Shown here piece by piece: positions 6,935 to 15,742 of a DNA stretch of 48,614 nucleotides; the stretch's first letter is position 1; each line of letters starts with the position of its first letter. Both the position numbers and the translations under genes were made by a program. Below the pieces are notes generated by a model. That model worked only from the letters and a program-made list of their open reading frames with translations. It was not told where the DNA came from and searched no databases. Origin of the DNA: an uncultured Christensenellaceae bacterium (GTDB lineage: Bacteria > Bacillota > Clostridia > Christensenellales > Borkfalkiaceae); NCBI GenBank assembly GCA_910588685.1, contig CAJUPX010000017.1, forward strand, positions 1 to 48,614, read 5' to 3'.

Positions 6935-8443
6935 ATGGAAGAAAAGATTTTAACAGCGGAGGAAGAACAGAGGGAGCTTGCCGAGCAGGCGCGTATCCGC
7001 CGCGAAAAGTTACAGAAAATGCAGTCGGAGGGCAACGACCCGTTTGTTAAGGTCAGCTATAACGTGACTGCGGATTCCTCAAAAATTAAAAACTGTTTCG
7101 ACTCGCTCGAAGGTAAGGAAGTCAGCATAGCGGGCAGGCTTATGTCCCGCCGCATTATGGGCAAGGCTTCCTTTTCGCATATTCAGGACAGGGACGGACT
7201 TTTGCAGATTTACGTGCGCCGCGACGATGTGGGCGAGGATAACTACGCCGCGTTTAAAAAGGACTACGACATAGGCGACATAGTCGGCGTTAGGGGCTAC
7301 GTTTTCAAAACCCAGACGGGTGAAATTTCCGTACACTGCAACAGCATAGAGCTTTTGACAAAGTGTCTTCTGCCTTTGCCCGAAAAACAGCACGGACTTA
7401 TAAATACCGATATAAGATACAGGCAGCGCGACCTTGACCTTATCGTAAATCCCGAGGTTAAGAGCGCGTTTATCAAGCGTTCGCAGATTTTAAAGGAAAT
7501 ACGCGCGTTTCTGGATAACAGAGGCTTTCTCGAAGTCGATACGCCCGTTTTAACCACTCTGGAAATAGGCGCGTCCGCACGTCCTTTCAAAACCAAACAC
7601 AATGCGCTCGATATCGATATGTACCTGCGTATCGAAACAGAGCTATATTTAAAACGCCTTATAGTAGGAGGACTTGAGCGCGTATACGAGGTGGGCAGAA
7701 TTTTCCGTAACGAGGGTATGGACGCCTACCACAACCCCGAGTTCACCACCGTAGAGGTTTACGAGGCGTACTGCGATTACTTCGCTATGATGGAGCTTGT
7801 GGAAGAACTCTACACCACCGTCGCGCAGAAAGTATGCGGCACTACCGATATAACATATCAGGGCACCGCGATATCGCTTAAAAAGCCCTGGGCGCGTATG
7901 ACTATGAAAGAGGCGGTTAAAAAATATTCCGGCGCGGATTACGACCTATGGAAATCGGACGAAGACGCCCGCGCCTGCGCAAAGTCGCTCGGGGTCAAGG
8001 TTGACGAGGGCGACGCCGCCACAAAAGGACACGTGCTAATTGCTCTCTTCGACGCGTTTGTAGAGGACAAGCTTATACAGCCCACCTTTATTTACGACTA
8101 TCCCGTGGAAAATTCGCCGCTTGCAAAGCGTAAGCCCGACGACCCGCTGTTTACCCAGCGTTTCGAGTATTTTATCTGCGGACACGAGTACGGCAACGCA
8201 TTTTCCGAGCTCAACGATCCCATAGACCAGAAACAGCGGTTTGTAAAGCAGGTTGAGGCAAAGAGGGCGCAGGAGCCCGGCTGCAACGCGCAGGTGGACG
8301 AGGAATTTATAACCGCTCTGGAATACGGTCTGCCCCCTACCGGCGGTCTCGGCTTCGGTGTGGACAGGCTTGTAATGCTATTAACCGACAGTGCGACGAT
8401 ACGTGACGTGCTGTTATTCCCCACAATGAAACCTAAAAGATAA
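6935..8443 (+). CDS. lysS: Lysyl-tRNA synthetase, class II
   Basis: This 502-residue enzyme charges tRNA-Lys. The N-terminal OB-fold anticodon-binding domain (about 60-170) includes VSIAGRLMSRRIMGKASF. Motif 2 is RIFRNEGMDAYHNPEFT and motif 3 is GLGFGVDRLVMLL. All class II catalytic elements are present and the length is normal for bacterial LysS. It is transcribed with greA. Its stop codon TAA coincides with the first bases of a 120-bp intergenic element (copy B). No separate promoter is seen in the 9-base gap after greA. Confidence 0.97.
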   Translation: MEEKILTAEEEQRELAEQARIRREKLQKMQSEGNDPFVKVSYNVTADSSKIKNCFDSLEGKEVSIAGRLMSRRIMGKASFSHIQDRDGLLQIYVRRDDVGEDNYAAFKKDYDIGDIVGVRGYVFKTQTGEISVHCNSIELLTKCLLPLPEKQHGLINTDIRYRQRDLDLIVNPEVKSAFIKRSQILKEIRAFLDNRGFLEVDTPVLTTLEIGASARPFKTKHNALDIDMYLRIETELYLKRLIVGGLERVYEVGRIFRNEGMDAYHNPEFTTVEVYEAYCDYFAMMELVEELYTTVAQKVCGTTDITYQGTAISLKKPWARMTMKEAVKKYSGADYDLWKSDEDARACAKSLGVKVDEGDAATKGHVLIALFDAFVEDKLIQPTFIYDYPVENSPLAKRKPDDPLFTQRFEYFICGHEYGNAFSELNDPIDQKQRFVKQVEAKRAQEPGCNAQVDEEFITALEYGLPPTGGLGFGVDRLVMLLTDSATIRDVLLFPTMKPKR

Positions 8444-8560
8444 ATTCATATAAGCTGCGCAATACAGCGTTGCGCTGCGGCAACCTTCAGTCATTTGCGT
8501 TTTAGTAAATTCCCTCGGGTTATCCTCGCGCTCCTTGTATTGCTTGCTTCTCTGAGTTTT
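8441..8560 (+). repeat. 120-bp dispersed element, copy B
   Basis: This is an A-type copy with a decayed left end (TAAATTCATATAAGC) and right end GCTTCTCTGAGTTTT. The central hairpin is TTTGC-GTTTTA-GTAAA. Its first three bases are the lysS stop codon. It is followed after 13 bp by copy C in the same direction. Confidence 0.8.
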
Positions 8561-8573
8561 AAAAAGCTCCCGC

Positions 8574-8693
8574 AAAACGCGTATATACGGCGCTCTGTTG
8601 CGTTGCGTTCCGCTTGCCTCAGTCGTGTACGTCTTGTACACTCCTATCGATCAATGCTCGCGCGCCTTGCATAGCACCGTATCTCCGCGTTTT
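8574..8693 (+). repeat. 120-bp dispersed element, copy C
   Basis: This is a G-type copy with left end AAAACGCGTATATAC and right end GTATCTCCGCGTTTT. The central hairpin is GTGTAC-GTCTT-GTACAC. It ends 22 bp before the decarboxylase start, so it forms most of that gene's 5' region. The open frame that runs through it into the decarboxylase is not part of the gene. Confidence 0.8.
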
Positions 8694-8715
8694 CATACAA
8701 CCTCGCTCAATTTTT

Positions 8716-10053
8716 ATGTTAAAATACCGTATATACGACAGGCTGAAAGAATACGCGCAATGCGACAAATGCTTTCATATGCCCGGACATAAGTGCGCCG
8801 CGGAATTTGCAAAGCTTTTTCCCGTTGCGCCTATCGATATTACCGAGCTTGAATATTCCGATAATCTATCCTGTCCGCAAAACGTAATATACAGCGCACA
8901 GCAAGAGCTTGCCGGAATTACGGGCGCAAAAGCCAGCTTTATACTGACCGACGGCTCTACTTCGGGCGTGCTGTCAATGCTGTATGCCGTTAAGCCGTAC
9001 GGTAACAAGGTAATAATTCCGGTAAACTGTCACCAGAGCGTTTACAACGCCTGTAAACTATTTGGGCTCGAACCCGTAATAGCCCGCGGCGAGTTTGTAA
9101 ACGGCGTGCTTATGCCGCCCCGCCCCGAGCAAATTTATAAGCTTTTATCGGCGCATAGCGGCGTTTGCGCAATGGTTGCAATATCTCCCGACTACTACGG
9201 AAATATTGCGCCGCTTGCGGAATATTCGCGCATTTTAAAGGCGCAGGGTAAATTTCTTTTAGTGGACGGCGCGCACGGCGCTCATCTGTTTACGGAACGC
9301 AAAAGCGGCATATATGCTGGGGTATACGCGGATATATGGGTGGACGGCGCGCATAAAACGCTGCCGACATTAACGCAGGGCGCGCTTTTGAACGTTAACG
9401 ATCGCGGGCTTTTGCCGCACGTGTGCGAGGCGCTCGGCATATTCCGCACAAGCTCGCCGGGCTATCCTGTAATGGCGTCCGTTGAATACGGCTATAAATA
9501 CTTATTTAATAACGCGGAGCTTGTAACAGCTGCAAAAGCGCGGATAGAACGGTTTAAAAAAAGCATTCCGTTTGCCGTTTATCCCTCGGGTGACTACGCT
9601 AAAGTCGCGGTGGATTTCGGCGGGGCGGGGATTAACTCCGATTTGGCTGAAAAAGAGCTGCAAAAGCGCGGAATTTACTGCGAAATGTCCGACGGAAGAT
9701 ATCTTTTATTTTATCTTTCGCCTACCGCGGACGGTAAAAGTCTGCAAAACGCAGCCGAGATAATTTGCGGCTTAAAACTTGCAAAATACGCCGGTACCTA
9801 CGTGCCGAAGCCGGAAAAGTGCGCGGCGGACGGGAGCGGGTATCTTGAAGCCGTAAACTCGGAATACGAGCTCGTTTCTCTGGAAAAAGCGGCCGGGCGC
9901 GTATGCGCGCGCAACGCCGGGATTACTCCGCCGTGCATACCCGCGGTGATTGCGGGAGAAATTATTACTGAAGAAACCGTCGGAGTTTTAAAATCCGCAA
10001 AAAACGCGTTCGGGTTGTGCGACGGGTTAATTGCGGTAAAAAAATGCGTATAA
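8716..10053 (+). CDS. Orn/Lys/Arg decarboxylase family protein (YaaO-like)
   Basis: This 445-residue fold-type I PLP enzyme of the Orn/Lys/Arg decarboxylase major domain family makes polyamine precursors or cadaverine-type amines. Near the N-terminus it has CFHMPGHKC, then the family's SFILTDGSTSG. The PLP lysine is K214 in WVDGAHKTLPTLTQGA. It is the short YaaO/SpeA form without the N-terminal wing domain. The ATG at 8716 is chosen because homology begins with a typical YDRLKEY; the upstream extension is repeat sequence. No good ribosome site is visible. It sits next to holB as yaaO does near holB in Bacillus. The exact substrate is unknown. Confidence 0.9.
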   Translation: MLKYRIYDRLKEYAQCDKCFHMPGHKCAAEFAKLFPVAPIDITELEYSDNLSCPQNVIYSAQQELAGITGAKASFILTDGSTSGVLSMLYAVKPYGNKVIIPVNCHQSVYNACKLFGLEPVIARGEFVNGVLMPPRPEQIYKLLSAHSGVCAMVAISPDYYGNIAPLAEYSRILKAQGKFLLVDGAHGAHLFTERKSGIYAGVYADIWVDGAHKTLPTLTQGALLNVNDRGLLPHVCEALGIFRTSSPGYPVMASVEYGYKYLFNNAELVTAAKARIERFKKSIPFAVYPSGDYAKVAVDFGGAGINSDLAEKELQKRGIYCEMSDGRYLLFYLSPTADGKSLQNAAEIICGLKLAKYAGTYVPKPEKCAADGSGYLEAVNSEYELVSLEKAAGRVCARNAGITPPCIPAVIAGEIITEETVGVLKSAKNAFGLCDGLIAVKKCV

Positions 10054-10054
10054 A

Positions 10055-10966
10055 ATGGAAAAACTAATCAAACAGACAACGGCTTATAAAATACTTTCGG
10101 GCGACAGACGCGGCGGAACGCTTTCGCACGCGTATATGCTGCGTTTCCGCGATGCGAAAAATCTGCGCGCCGCTTTAAAGCTGTTTGCTGCGGAGTTTTT
10201 CGGCGCGGAAAAGGATACGCAGCTTTATAACCGTGTTATGCACGAGAGCTTGACCGACCTCTTTGTATATCCCGAACCGGGTAAAAAAATTACCGTTGAC
10301 GGTATAACTGCTTTAATCGCGGACAGCGCGTTAAAGCCGGTGGAGCTGGGCAAAAAGCTGTATATAATCAGCGGGTTTGACGAGGCGTCGCCGCTCGTGC
10401 AGAACAAGCTTTTAAAAACTCTGGAAGAGCCTTTGGACGGCATACATTTTCTGCTCGGAGTAACTTCGTCCGCGCCCGTACTCGAAACGGTGCTGTCCCG
10501 TGTTAAAATGCTTGATATTCCGCCTTTTACCGAAGCGCAGATTTACGAAGCGCTTGAAAGGCAGGGGCATAACGAACTCAACGCTGCGGCGGCAGGCAGC
10601 TCCGGAGGAGTGCTCGGCGACGCGGAAAATATAATTAACGGCGGGTGGTTCAAAGACGTTTACGCCGCGGCAACCGAAATATGCGGGGTAACGGACGTTT
10701 CCGATATAGCCCCGACGGCGCAGAAATACGGTGACATAAAGTATAAAAAAGAGCTTGTGGCGGAGATGCAGAGGCAGTATTTTACAGCTCTCACCAAAGG
10801 TGGGGGGAGCGCGGCAAAGCATACTTCTCCCGCGCTTTTGTTTGCGGTGGAGAGCTGCGCCGAGGCGAATGCCGACGTAAGATTCAACGCCTATTTCCAG
10901 GGACTGTTGTACGAATTTATGCTCGGTGTTATCGAACGCGACGAAAAGTCGCATAATTATTACTGA
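10055..10966 (+). CDS. holB: DNA polymerase III delta-prime-like subunit
   Basis: This 303-residue clamp-loader subunit begins one base after the decarboxylase stop codon. It keeps the family features SHAYMLRF, KLYIISGFDEASPLVQNKLLK (the Walker B-like/sensor area) and TLEEP. It lacks a Walker A loop: the usual GxxGxGKT position reads RFRDAKNLRAAL. The four zinc cysteines are absent, and the SRC arginine-finger motif appears as LSRVKM. It is therefore a degenerate, ATP-independent delta-prime, acting as a structural subunit that supplies the arginine in trans. The position before ricT matches Bacillus gene order. Identity is good from context plus core motifs. Confidence 0.85.
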   Translation: MEKLIKQTTAYKILSGDRRGGTLSHAYMLRFRDAKNLRAALKLFAAEFFGAEKDTQLYNRVMHESLTDLFVYPEPGKKITVDGITALIADSALKPVELGKKLYIISGFDEASPLVQNKLLKTLEEPLDGIHFLLGVTSSAPVLETVLSRVKMLDIPPFTEAQIYEALERQGHNELNAAAAGSSGGVLGDAENIINGGWFKDVYAAATEICGVTDVSDIAPTAQKYGDIKYKKELVAEMQRQYFTALTKGGGSAAKHTSPALLFAVESCAEANADVRFNAYFQGLLYEFMLGVIERDEKSHNYY

Positions 10967-11075
10967 AAAAAATACTTACCCGCGCTTTAAAACAGCGCGG
11001 TGAGGAATTTGTTTTCCGTAACCGCACAATTTAAAACAGGATTTAACGTTTTAAACTTTGCGAAAAGGAGTTTTT

Positions 11076-12230
11076 ATGGTTGAAATAACCGGAGTAATCT
11101 TTAAGCCGGGCGGCAAAGTGTATTATTTTGCGCCGGGTAAAGACGAATATAAAAGGGGAACGGGCGTTATTGTGGAAACGGCGCGCGGCATAGAGTACGC
11201 AACCGTAACCATAGCGCGCAGAGAAATTGCGGAGGATAAATTAGTATCCCCCTTAAAGCCCATTATAAGAGTTGCAAGCGAACGCGACGAGGCTATGCAC
11301 AAAAAAAGCATAGAGCGTAAAGACGGCGCAATGAAAACCGTGCGCGAAAAAATAGAAAAATTCAACCTCGATATGAAGCTTATCGACTGTGAATTTGCGT
11401 TTGACGGCAGTAAAGCGGTCTTTTATTACACCGCGCCTCAAAGGGTGGATTTCCGCGACCTTGTAAAAGAGCTGTCGGCGGCGTTCTGTATGCGTATAGA
11501 GCTCAGACAGGTGGGACTGCGCGACGGTATACAGATGCTTGGCGGGCTTGCGCCGTGCGGCAGGGAGTGCTGCTGCTCAACCTATATGCCCGACATTAAA
11601 AAAGTATCAATAAAAATGGCTAAAAACCAGGGTCTGAGCTTGAACCCGAGCAAAATTTCTGGGCTTTGCGGCAGGTTGATGTGCTGTCTTTCGTATGAAA
11701 ACGACTATTATGCCGAGGCGTGCAAATCTATGCCCAAGGTCGGCAGCACCGTAAATACGCCCGAAGGCGCGGGAATGGTGGTTAACCTTAATATGCTTAA
11801 AATGCAGGTGCGGGTTAAAATAGAGGATAAAAACAAGGATTTAATAACCTATAAGGATTTTACTCTGGACGAGCTTGCGGAGCAGCCCAAACGCACGGTT
11901 GAACCAGTGCCCGCAAACAGAGAAAACAGGGATACCGCGGAGGAGCAAAACGCGGTAAAGCCTCAGCCTTTGCGCGACGATAAAGACCGCGAAAAAAAGG
12001 AAAATAAAAATAAGCAGAACAAGCCTTTCCAAAACAAAAAGAAACAGTTTTCAAATAAGGGCGAAGCGGCTAAACCCGAACAGAAAGCAGCCCCGGACGA
12101 AAATCACAGCCGCCCCGGCGACGGGCTGCAGGGCGACAATAAGCGCAACGCCAGACCCCGCAATAAATTCCGTAAAAAGCCGCGCGGAAAAAACGAGAAT
12201 AATAAAGAGAGTAAACCCTCTCCGCAATAA
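11076..12230 (+). CDS. ricT: RicT/YaaT PSP1-domain protein
   Basis: This 384-residue protein has a PSP1 domain at about 45-130. A cysteine-rich stretch follows, with CGRECCCSTYMPDIK and SGLCGRLMCCLSYE, the region that ligates Fe-S clusters in the Bacillus RicAFT complex. That complex stimulates RNase Y-dependent mRNA maturation. Residues from about 270 on are a Lys/Asn/Pro/Glu-rich disordered tail, much longer than in Bacillus, which may bind RNA. The start at 11076 is supported by AAAAGGAG 8 nt upstream. It follows holB after a gap of about 110 bases that holds a small CCGCGCT/AGCGCGG hairpin (10980-11000). The partners RicA and RicF are not in this window. Confidence 0.92.
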   Translation: MVEITGVIFKPGGKVYYFAPGKDEYKRGTGVIVETARGIEYATVTIARREIAEDKLVSPLKPIIRVASERDEAMHKKSIERKDGAMKTVREKIEKFNLDMKLIDCEFAFDGSKAVFYYTAPQRVDFRDLVKELSAAFCMRIELRQVGLRDGIQMLGGLAPCGRECCCSTYMPDIKKVSIKMAKNQGLSLNPSKISGLCGRLMCCLSYENDYYAEACKSMPKVGSTVNTPEGAGMVVNLNMLKMQVRVKIEDKNKDLITYKDFTLDELAEQPKRTVEPVPANRENRDTAEEQNAVKPQPLRDDKDREKKENKNKQNKPFQNKKKQFSNKGEAAKPEQKAAPDENHSRPGDGLQGDNKRNARPRNKFRKKPRGKNENNKESKPSPQ

Positions 12231-12248
12231 AAAAGCTTTATAAGATGT

Positions 12249-12280
12249 AAGCCCCCGGACAGTTTGTCCGGGGGCTTTTA
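12249..12280 (+). terminator. Rho-independent terminator after ricT
   Basis: The stem AAGCCCCCGGAC-agttt-GTCCGGGGGCTT is followed by TTA. It is strong and GC-rich. Confidence 0.85.
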
Positions 12281-12353
12281 ACTATGCATAATCTGAGCAA
12301 GTTAATTTCAAATTTAATTATTCACTAATTCATTTATATAATTACTTGTAACA

Positions 12354-13190
12354 TTATTTTAATGAAATCAAATGCACATTTTTAATTGAAGCATATTCAT
12401 TGCTTAATTCAACAAAAGAATACCAGTATGCCATATCGTCCGTTACGGTAACATCTTTGCCCGAAGGTACAATAATTTCATAATTGATAAACAGGCTATC
12501 GCTACTTATATTAACATTGTTAACCCTGAAACCAAATGAACCGCTGCCCGCAGCCTTCATAAAGATTACTATAAATGAATTTTCAAAATATTCGTCGTTA
12601 TACTTGTTAATTACTTCGTTTCTGAACAATTCATAACCGGGCAAACCTATATTTTGTACTTCGGTTGCAATATAATCATTAAGTTGGCTGACGCTTTTAA
12701 TGATTTGATGATTTTCTTCCGCCCCGACAGTTTGTTTTACATACTGTATACCAAAAGAAATACTATCCGGAATGATATCGGGACGGTATTCAACCAAATA
12801 AGGCTCTAAAAAGCTGAAATTTTCTTCCGATTGACATAGCCTGCCGTTAAGATAAAAATATCCGCCGCTCCTTATAAAATATGCAACGTCAAACAAAGAT
12901 AAAGTTTCGTTATTTACTTCAATCATTAAATTATCGTAAGACGGTGCAAAGTCTATATCTTTATCGGTTACTTCACTATAAGTTAATTTATTTAAGGAAA
13001 GAATAAATTTGCGCGACTGTTCGGCGTTTAGTTCCGCTTTAAAATTCTTTTCTTCGTCATCACAGGTATATTCTAATTTTACAATGCTGTTTTCGTCAAA
13101 ATTCAAGTAAGTATCTTTTGAGCACGCCGAAAAAACAAATATACAGCTTATTAAAAGCAACAGAGGAATTAACAGCTTTTTGATTTTCAT
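12354..13190 (-). CDS. Putative lipoprotein of unknown function
   Basis: This 278-residue protein has a lipoprotein signal: a Lys-rich start, the hydrophobic stretch LLIPLLLLISCIFVF and the lipobox FSAC, so Cys23 would be lipidated and the protein held on the outer face of the membrane. The mature part is acidic and Asn/Tyr/Ser-rich with many beta-prone stretches (YFYLNGRLCQ, FIVIFMKAAGSGSFGFRV). I do not recognise the family. AAGGAGCTGATT precedes the ATG. It lies in the same direction as the next membrane protein (13356-14621). Both interrupt the conserved yaa/yab gene order and are visibly A/T-richer than ricT. Confidence 0.8.
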   Translation of the reverse strand: MKIKKLLIPLLLLISCIFVFSACSKDTYLNFDENSIVKLEYTCDDEEKNFKAELNAEQSRKFILSLNKLTYSEVTDKDIDFAPSYDNLMIEVNNETLSLFDVAYFIRSGGYFYLNGRLCQSEENFSFLEPYLVEYRPDIIPDSISFGIQYVKQTVGAEENHQIIKSVSQLNDYIATEVQNIGLPGYELFRNEVINKYNDEYFENSFIVIFMKAAGSGSFGFRVNNVNISSDSLFINYEIIVPSGKDVTVTDDMAYWYSFVELSNEYASIKNVHLISLK

Positions 13191-13355
13191 AATCAGCTCC
13201 TTATATTTTAAACAAACCGAGCGTTCATTTTACTCGCTGTTATAACGATTTAAAAAAGCCGTTTGTCCCGCTGAATTACTGTTTATCGTAAAATTATTAT
13301 AAAATATCCGCTGATTGCCTATTGAAACACAGGTAAAGGGCAAAGCGTTTTCTAT

Positions 13356-14621
13356 TTAATTTTTAAATACTATCGCGTTTAACAGCTCCGCGCCGTTATT
13401 TGGAGGGGTTATCTCCGTTAACAGTATCCGGCTGTTGTCCGTTTCTATTTTATATTTTTTGTGATTGTCCGTATCGCGGTCGTACGAGGTTAAAACGTAT
13501 CCGAGTCTGGTTATTTCTATATAATATTTTAAGTCTTTTTGAGTACGGTTTTCGTCATTTTCGTAATTTGCTATTATATCGTAGCTGTCAAAGCCGTTAT
13601 TAAAATTAAAATATTCAAAATCGGCGGTAACCTGATTTGCGTCGCCTAAGCTTAAAACTGTTTCCTGCCGCTCGTCGGCGATATGGGCAATAAGCTTTCC
13701 GTCAACGTTATAACAATCGCCTGCGGGGTTGGCGTAGCTTGTTGCTATTCTTACTATTTTGCCGTCTTTCAGCATCCATTCCCCGCCGTAAAAATCCTCT
13801 GAATAAGCCAGGTGACTTCTTAATATTTTATCGGACGAGGAGGTTTCCGCGTTCCAGTTTCCGTCGGCTTGTAGGCTTTCGGCGGTGTTGTAGCGTTGTG
13901 TTTTACCGTTTTCGGTCAGACTGTCGTTCAAAGCCCTGTATATCTGCCTGTCGGTAGATAGGAAATAGCTGTAAACCCGATCGCTTATCGGTGCTTTGAG
14001 TAATTTAATATATTCAAAAGTATATAAATTTTCGTCGACGGGATAACGGTTGGGCTCGTCTTCTATTAAATAAACGTTGCCGTGTATATCCTGTAAATAA
14101 TTGCCGGCGACGGTATCCGAAATTTTAATTAATTCTAAATTATTTTCGCGCACCGTCAAAAAATAAGTGCGGTGAATATAATAGTCTTTATCGTTTGAGT
14201 TTACCAAGCCGGGATTTGTAAATAACAATCCGTGTTCAACGGAAAACGAAATAGGTTGGGTGTTGTCTTTCAATAACAAATCCATATCCGAAAAGATATT
14301 ATCCAAAGAGTAAACGTTTTTTGTGTTTAAATCTACGGCGAAAACGGCGTTTTTATCGCATATGGAAAAATAGCCGTCCTCTTTTATTTCATCGGACCGT
14401 ACGGCGTTTTTATCTGTGATTTCCACAAACAGAAAATCGTTCATAAGATAAATTTGCGTAACGGTGCCTAATTCGGTAATATTTTCTATATTTACTTTTT
14501 TTAATTTATTATAGCTTTTAAAGCCCCTGTTATTGAGCTTTATCAGTCCGAAAATCAAGGCGGCGGTAAAAATAACGGCAATTACGGTACAGCACACGGC
14601 AATCTTTGTTTTTTTAGACAT
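13356..14621 (-). CDS. Membrane-anchored extracytoplasmic protein, unknown
   Basis: This 421-residue protein has one N-terminal transmembrane helix (about residues 7-28) after a Lys-rich start, with no cleavage site or lipobox. The rest should be outside the cell. It is dominated by short beta strands separated by Asp/Asn turns (DGYFSICDKNAVFAVDLNTK, KYYIEITRLGYVLTSYDRDT), giving a beta-propeller or repeat-like look, though no exact repeat can be shown. It has a strong promoter of its own and GGGGGAAT before the ATG. It may form a unit with the lipoprotein gene downstream (165-base gap). No family is recognised. Confidence 0.8.
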   Translation of the reverse strand: MSKKTKIAVCCTVIAVIFTAALIFGLIKLNNRGFKSYNKLKKVNIENITELGTVTQIYLMNDFLFVEITDKNAVRSDEIKEDGYFSICDKNAVFAVDLNTKNVYSLDNIFSDMDLLLKDNTQPISFSVEHGLLFTNPGLVNSNDKDYYIHRTYFLTVRENNLELIKISDTVAGNYLQDIHGNVYLIEDEPNRYPVDENLYTFEYIKLLKAPISDRVYSYFLSTDRQIYRALNDSLTENGKTQRYNTAESLQADGNWNAETSSSDKILRSHLAYSEDFYGGEWMLKDGKIVRIATSYANPAGDCYNVDGKLIAHIADERQETVLSLGDANQVTADFEYFNFNNGFDSYDIIANYENDENRTQKDLKYYIEITRLGYVLTSYDRDTDNHKKYKIETDNSRILLTEITPPNNGAELLNAIVFKN

Positions 14622-14653
14622 TTTTTTATTCCCCCTTGATTCTGTTTGTTAAT

Positions 14654-14682
14654 ATTATACAATAATTTATCAAAAAAGTCAA
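14654..14682 (-). promoter_or_regulatory. Promoter of the anchored protein gene
   Basis: On the minus strand there is TTGACT, 17 nt and TATAAT, about 30 bases before the start codon. Confidence 0.8.
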
Positions 14683-14751
14683 TACCCCGGCCAATTTCAC
14701 GGCGCGCGGGGGTGAAAATTAATTAAATATTAAAATATTTTTTCAAACCTC

Positions 14752-14780
14752 TTTACAGGAACGGAAATTTATGATATAAT
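14752..14780 (+). promoter_or_regulatory. Promoter of the ferredoxin gene
   Basis: TTTACA (14752-14757), a 17-nt spacer and TATAAT (14775-14780). The leader of about 45 nt ends in a strong GGAGG ribosome site. Confidence 0.8.
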
Positions 14781-14833
14781 ACGGCAATGAAGAGTAGAAC
14801 TCTCTGAATAACTGTAAAAATATGGAGGATGTT

Positions 14834-15004
14834 ATGGCACACAGCATAACTGATGAATGCGTAAGCTGCGGCGCTTGCGCCGGCACCTGCCCTGTAGAAG
14901 CAATTTCCGAGGGCGCAGACAAGTACGTTGTTGACCCCGACGTTTGCATCGATTGCGGCGCTTGTGAGGACGTTTGCCCCACCGGAGCAATTCGCGTAGA
15001 CTAA
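14834..15004 (+). CDS. 2[4Fe-4S] ferredoxin, clostridial type
   Basis: This 56-residue electron carrier has two classic cluster motifs, CVSCGACAGTCP and CIDCGACEDVCP, eight cysteines in all. Length and pseudo-twofold symmetry match clostridial ferredoxins that serve pyruvate:ferredoxin oxidoreductase and hydrogenases in the cytoplasm. The ATG at 14834 is chosen because TGGAGG lies 5-10 bases upstream; the ATG at 14822 overlaps that site. It has its own promoter and terminator, fitting a highly expressed single gene. Confidence 0.96.
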   Translation: MAHSITDECVSCGACAGTCPVEAISEGADKYVVDPDVCIDCGACEDVCPTGAIRVD

Positions 15005-15016
15005 TCAAAAAGTTAA

Positions 15017-15043
15017 AAAAGCGGAGGGGCTCCTCCGCTTTTT
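15017..15043 (+). terminator. Rho-independent terminator after ferredoxin
   Basis: The stem GCGGAGG-ggct-CCTCCGC is flanked by AAAA and TTTTT. Confidence 0.9.
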
Positions 15044-15064
15044 GCTTTACCGGCAAGGAAAAAA

Positions 15065-15727
15065 ATGTTAAAAGACGGCGAAGTTTTAGAAGATTTATTC
15101 AACGGCAAAAAAATAATACAGAATAAAAATTTATACCGTTTTACTTCGGACAGTATTTTGCTGTCGCGGTTTGCGCGGGCTAAACACGGCGACGACGTTG
15201 CCGATTTCTGCGCGGGCAGCGGAGTAGTGGGGTTTCACTTCGCCTGTTTAAATCCGCACGTTTCCTCGCTGACGCTCTTTGAAATGCAGCCCGAACTTTC
15301 GGATATGTCTGCGCGCACCGCCCTTATAAACGGTTTTAAATGCGATATAGTGTGCTGCAAAGTGCAGGATATAGGCGCGGAATACAACGACAGGTTTTCG
15401 CTTATTCTCTGTAATCCGCCGTACGAAAAATCGGGCTTTGAAAATCAGGATTTTCAAAAAGCCGTCTGCCGCAAAGAAATTACCGTTACTCTCGGGGAAA
15501 TTATTTTATCGGCTAAAAAACGGCTCAAATTCGGCGGCAGACTTGCAATTTTAAACCGTGCCGACCGCACGGCTGAGCTTATATACGCGCTTAAAGAGAA
15601 CAAACTCGAGCCCAAGCGTATGCAGTTTATCGCAGGCGCTGCCGGCGCAAAACCCTATCTTGTTATGGTAGAGGCGGTAAAAGGCGGTAAGGAAGGCATA
15701 GAAATACTGCCGTCCGCAGTAAATTAA
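15065..15727 (+). CDS. trmN6: tRNA1(Val) A37 N6-methyltransferase-like (YabB)
   Basis: This 220-residue Rossmann-fold SAM-dependent methyltransferase of the YfiC/YabB group modifies adenine 37 of a tRNA in relatives. The SAM-binding loop is VADFCAGSGVVGFHFA and the catalytic N6-amine motif is LILCNPPYEKSG (NPPY). The opening DLFNGKKIIQNKNLYRFTSD is typical of the family. It is followed after 15 bases by rsmI, exactly the yabB-yabC neighbourhood of Bacillus. The GIY-YIG gene yazA that sits between them there is absent. Only a GGCAAGGA-type site precedes the ATG. Confidence 0.88.
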   Translation: MLKDGEVLEDLFNGKKIIQNKNLYRFTSDSILLSRFARAKHGDDVADFCAGSGVVGFHFACLNPHVSSLTLFEMQPELSDMSARTALINGFKCDIVCCKVQDIGAEYNDRFSLILCNPPYEKSGFENQDFQKAVCRKEITVTLGEIILSAKKRLKFGGRLAILNRADRTAELIYALKENKLEPKRMQFIAGAAGAKPYLVMVEAVKGGKEGIEILPSAVN

Positions 15728-15742
15728 AAAGGCGGGTAGATT

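Noticed and set aside
8614..8715. N-terminal extension of the decarboxylase
   Set aside because: These codons lie in repeat copy C. Family homology begins at 8716.
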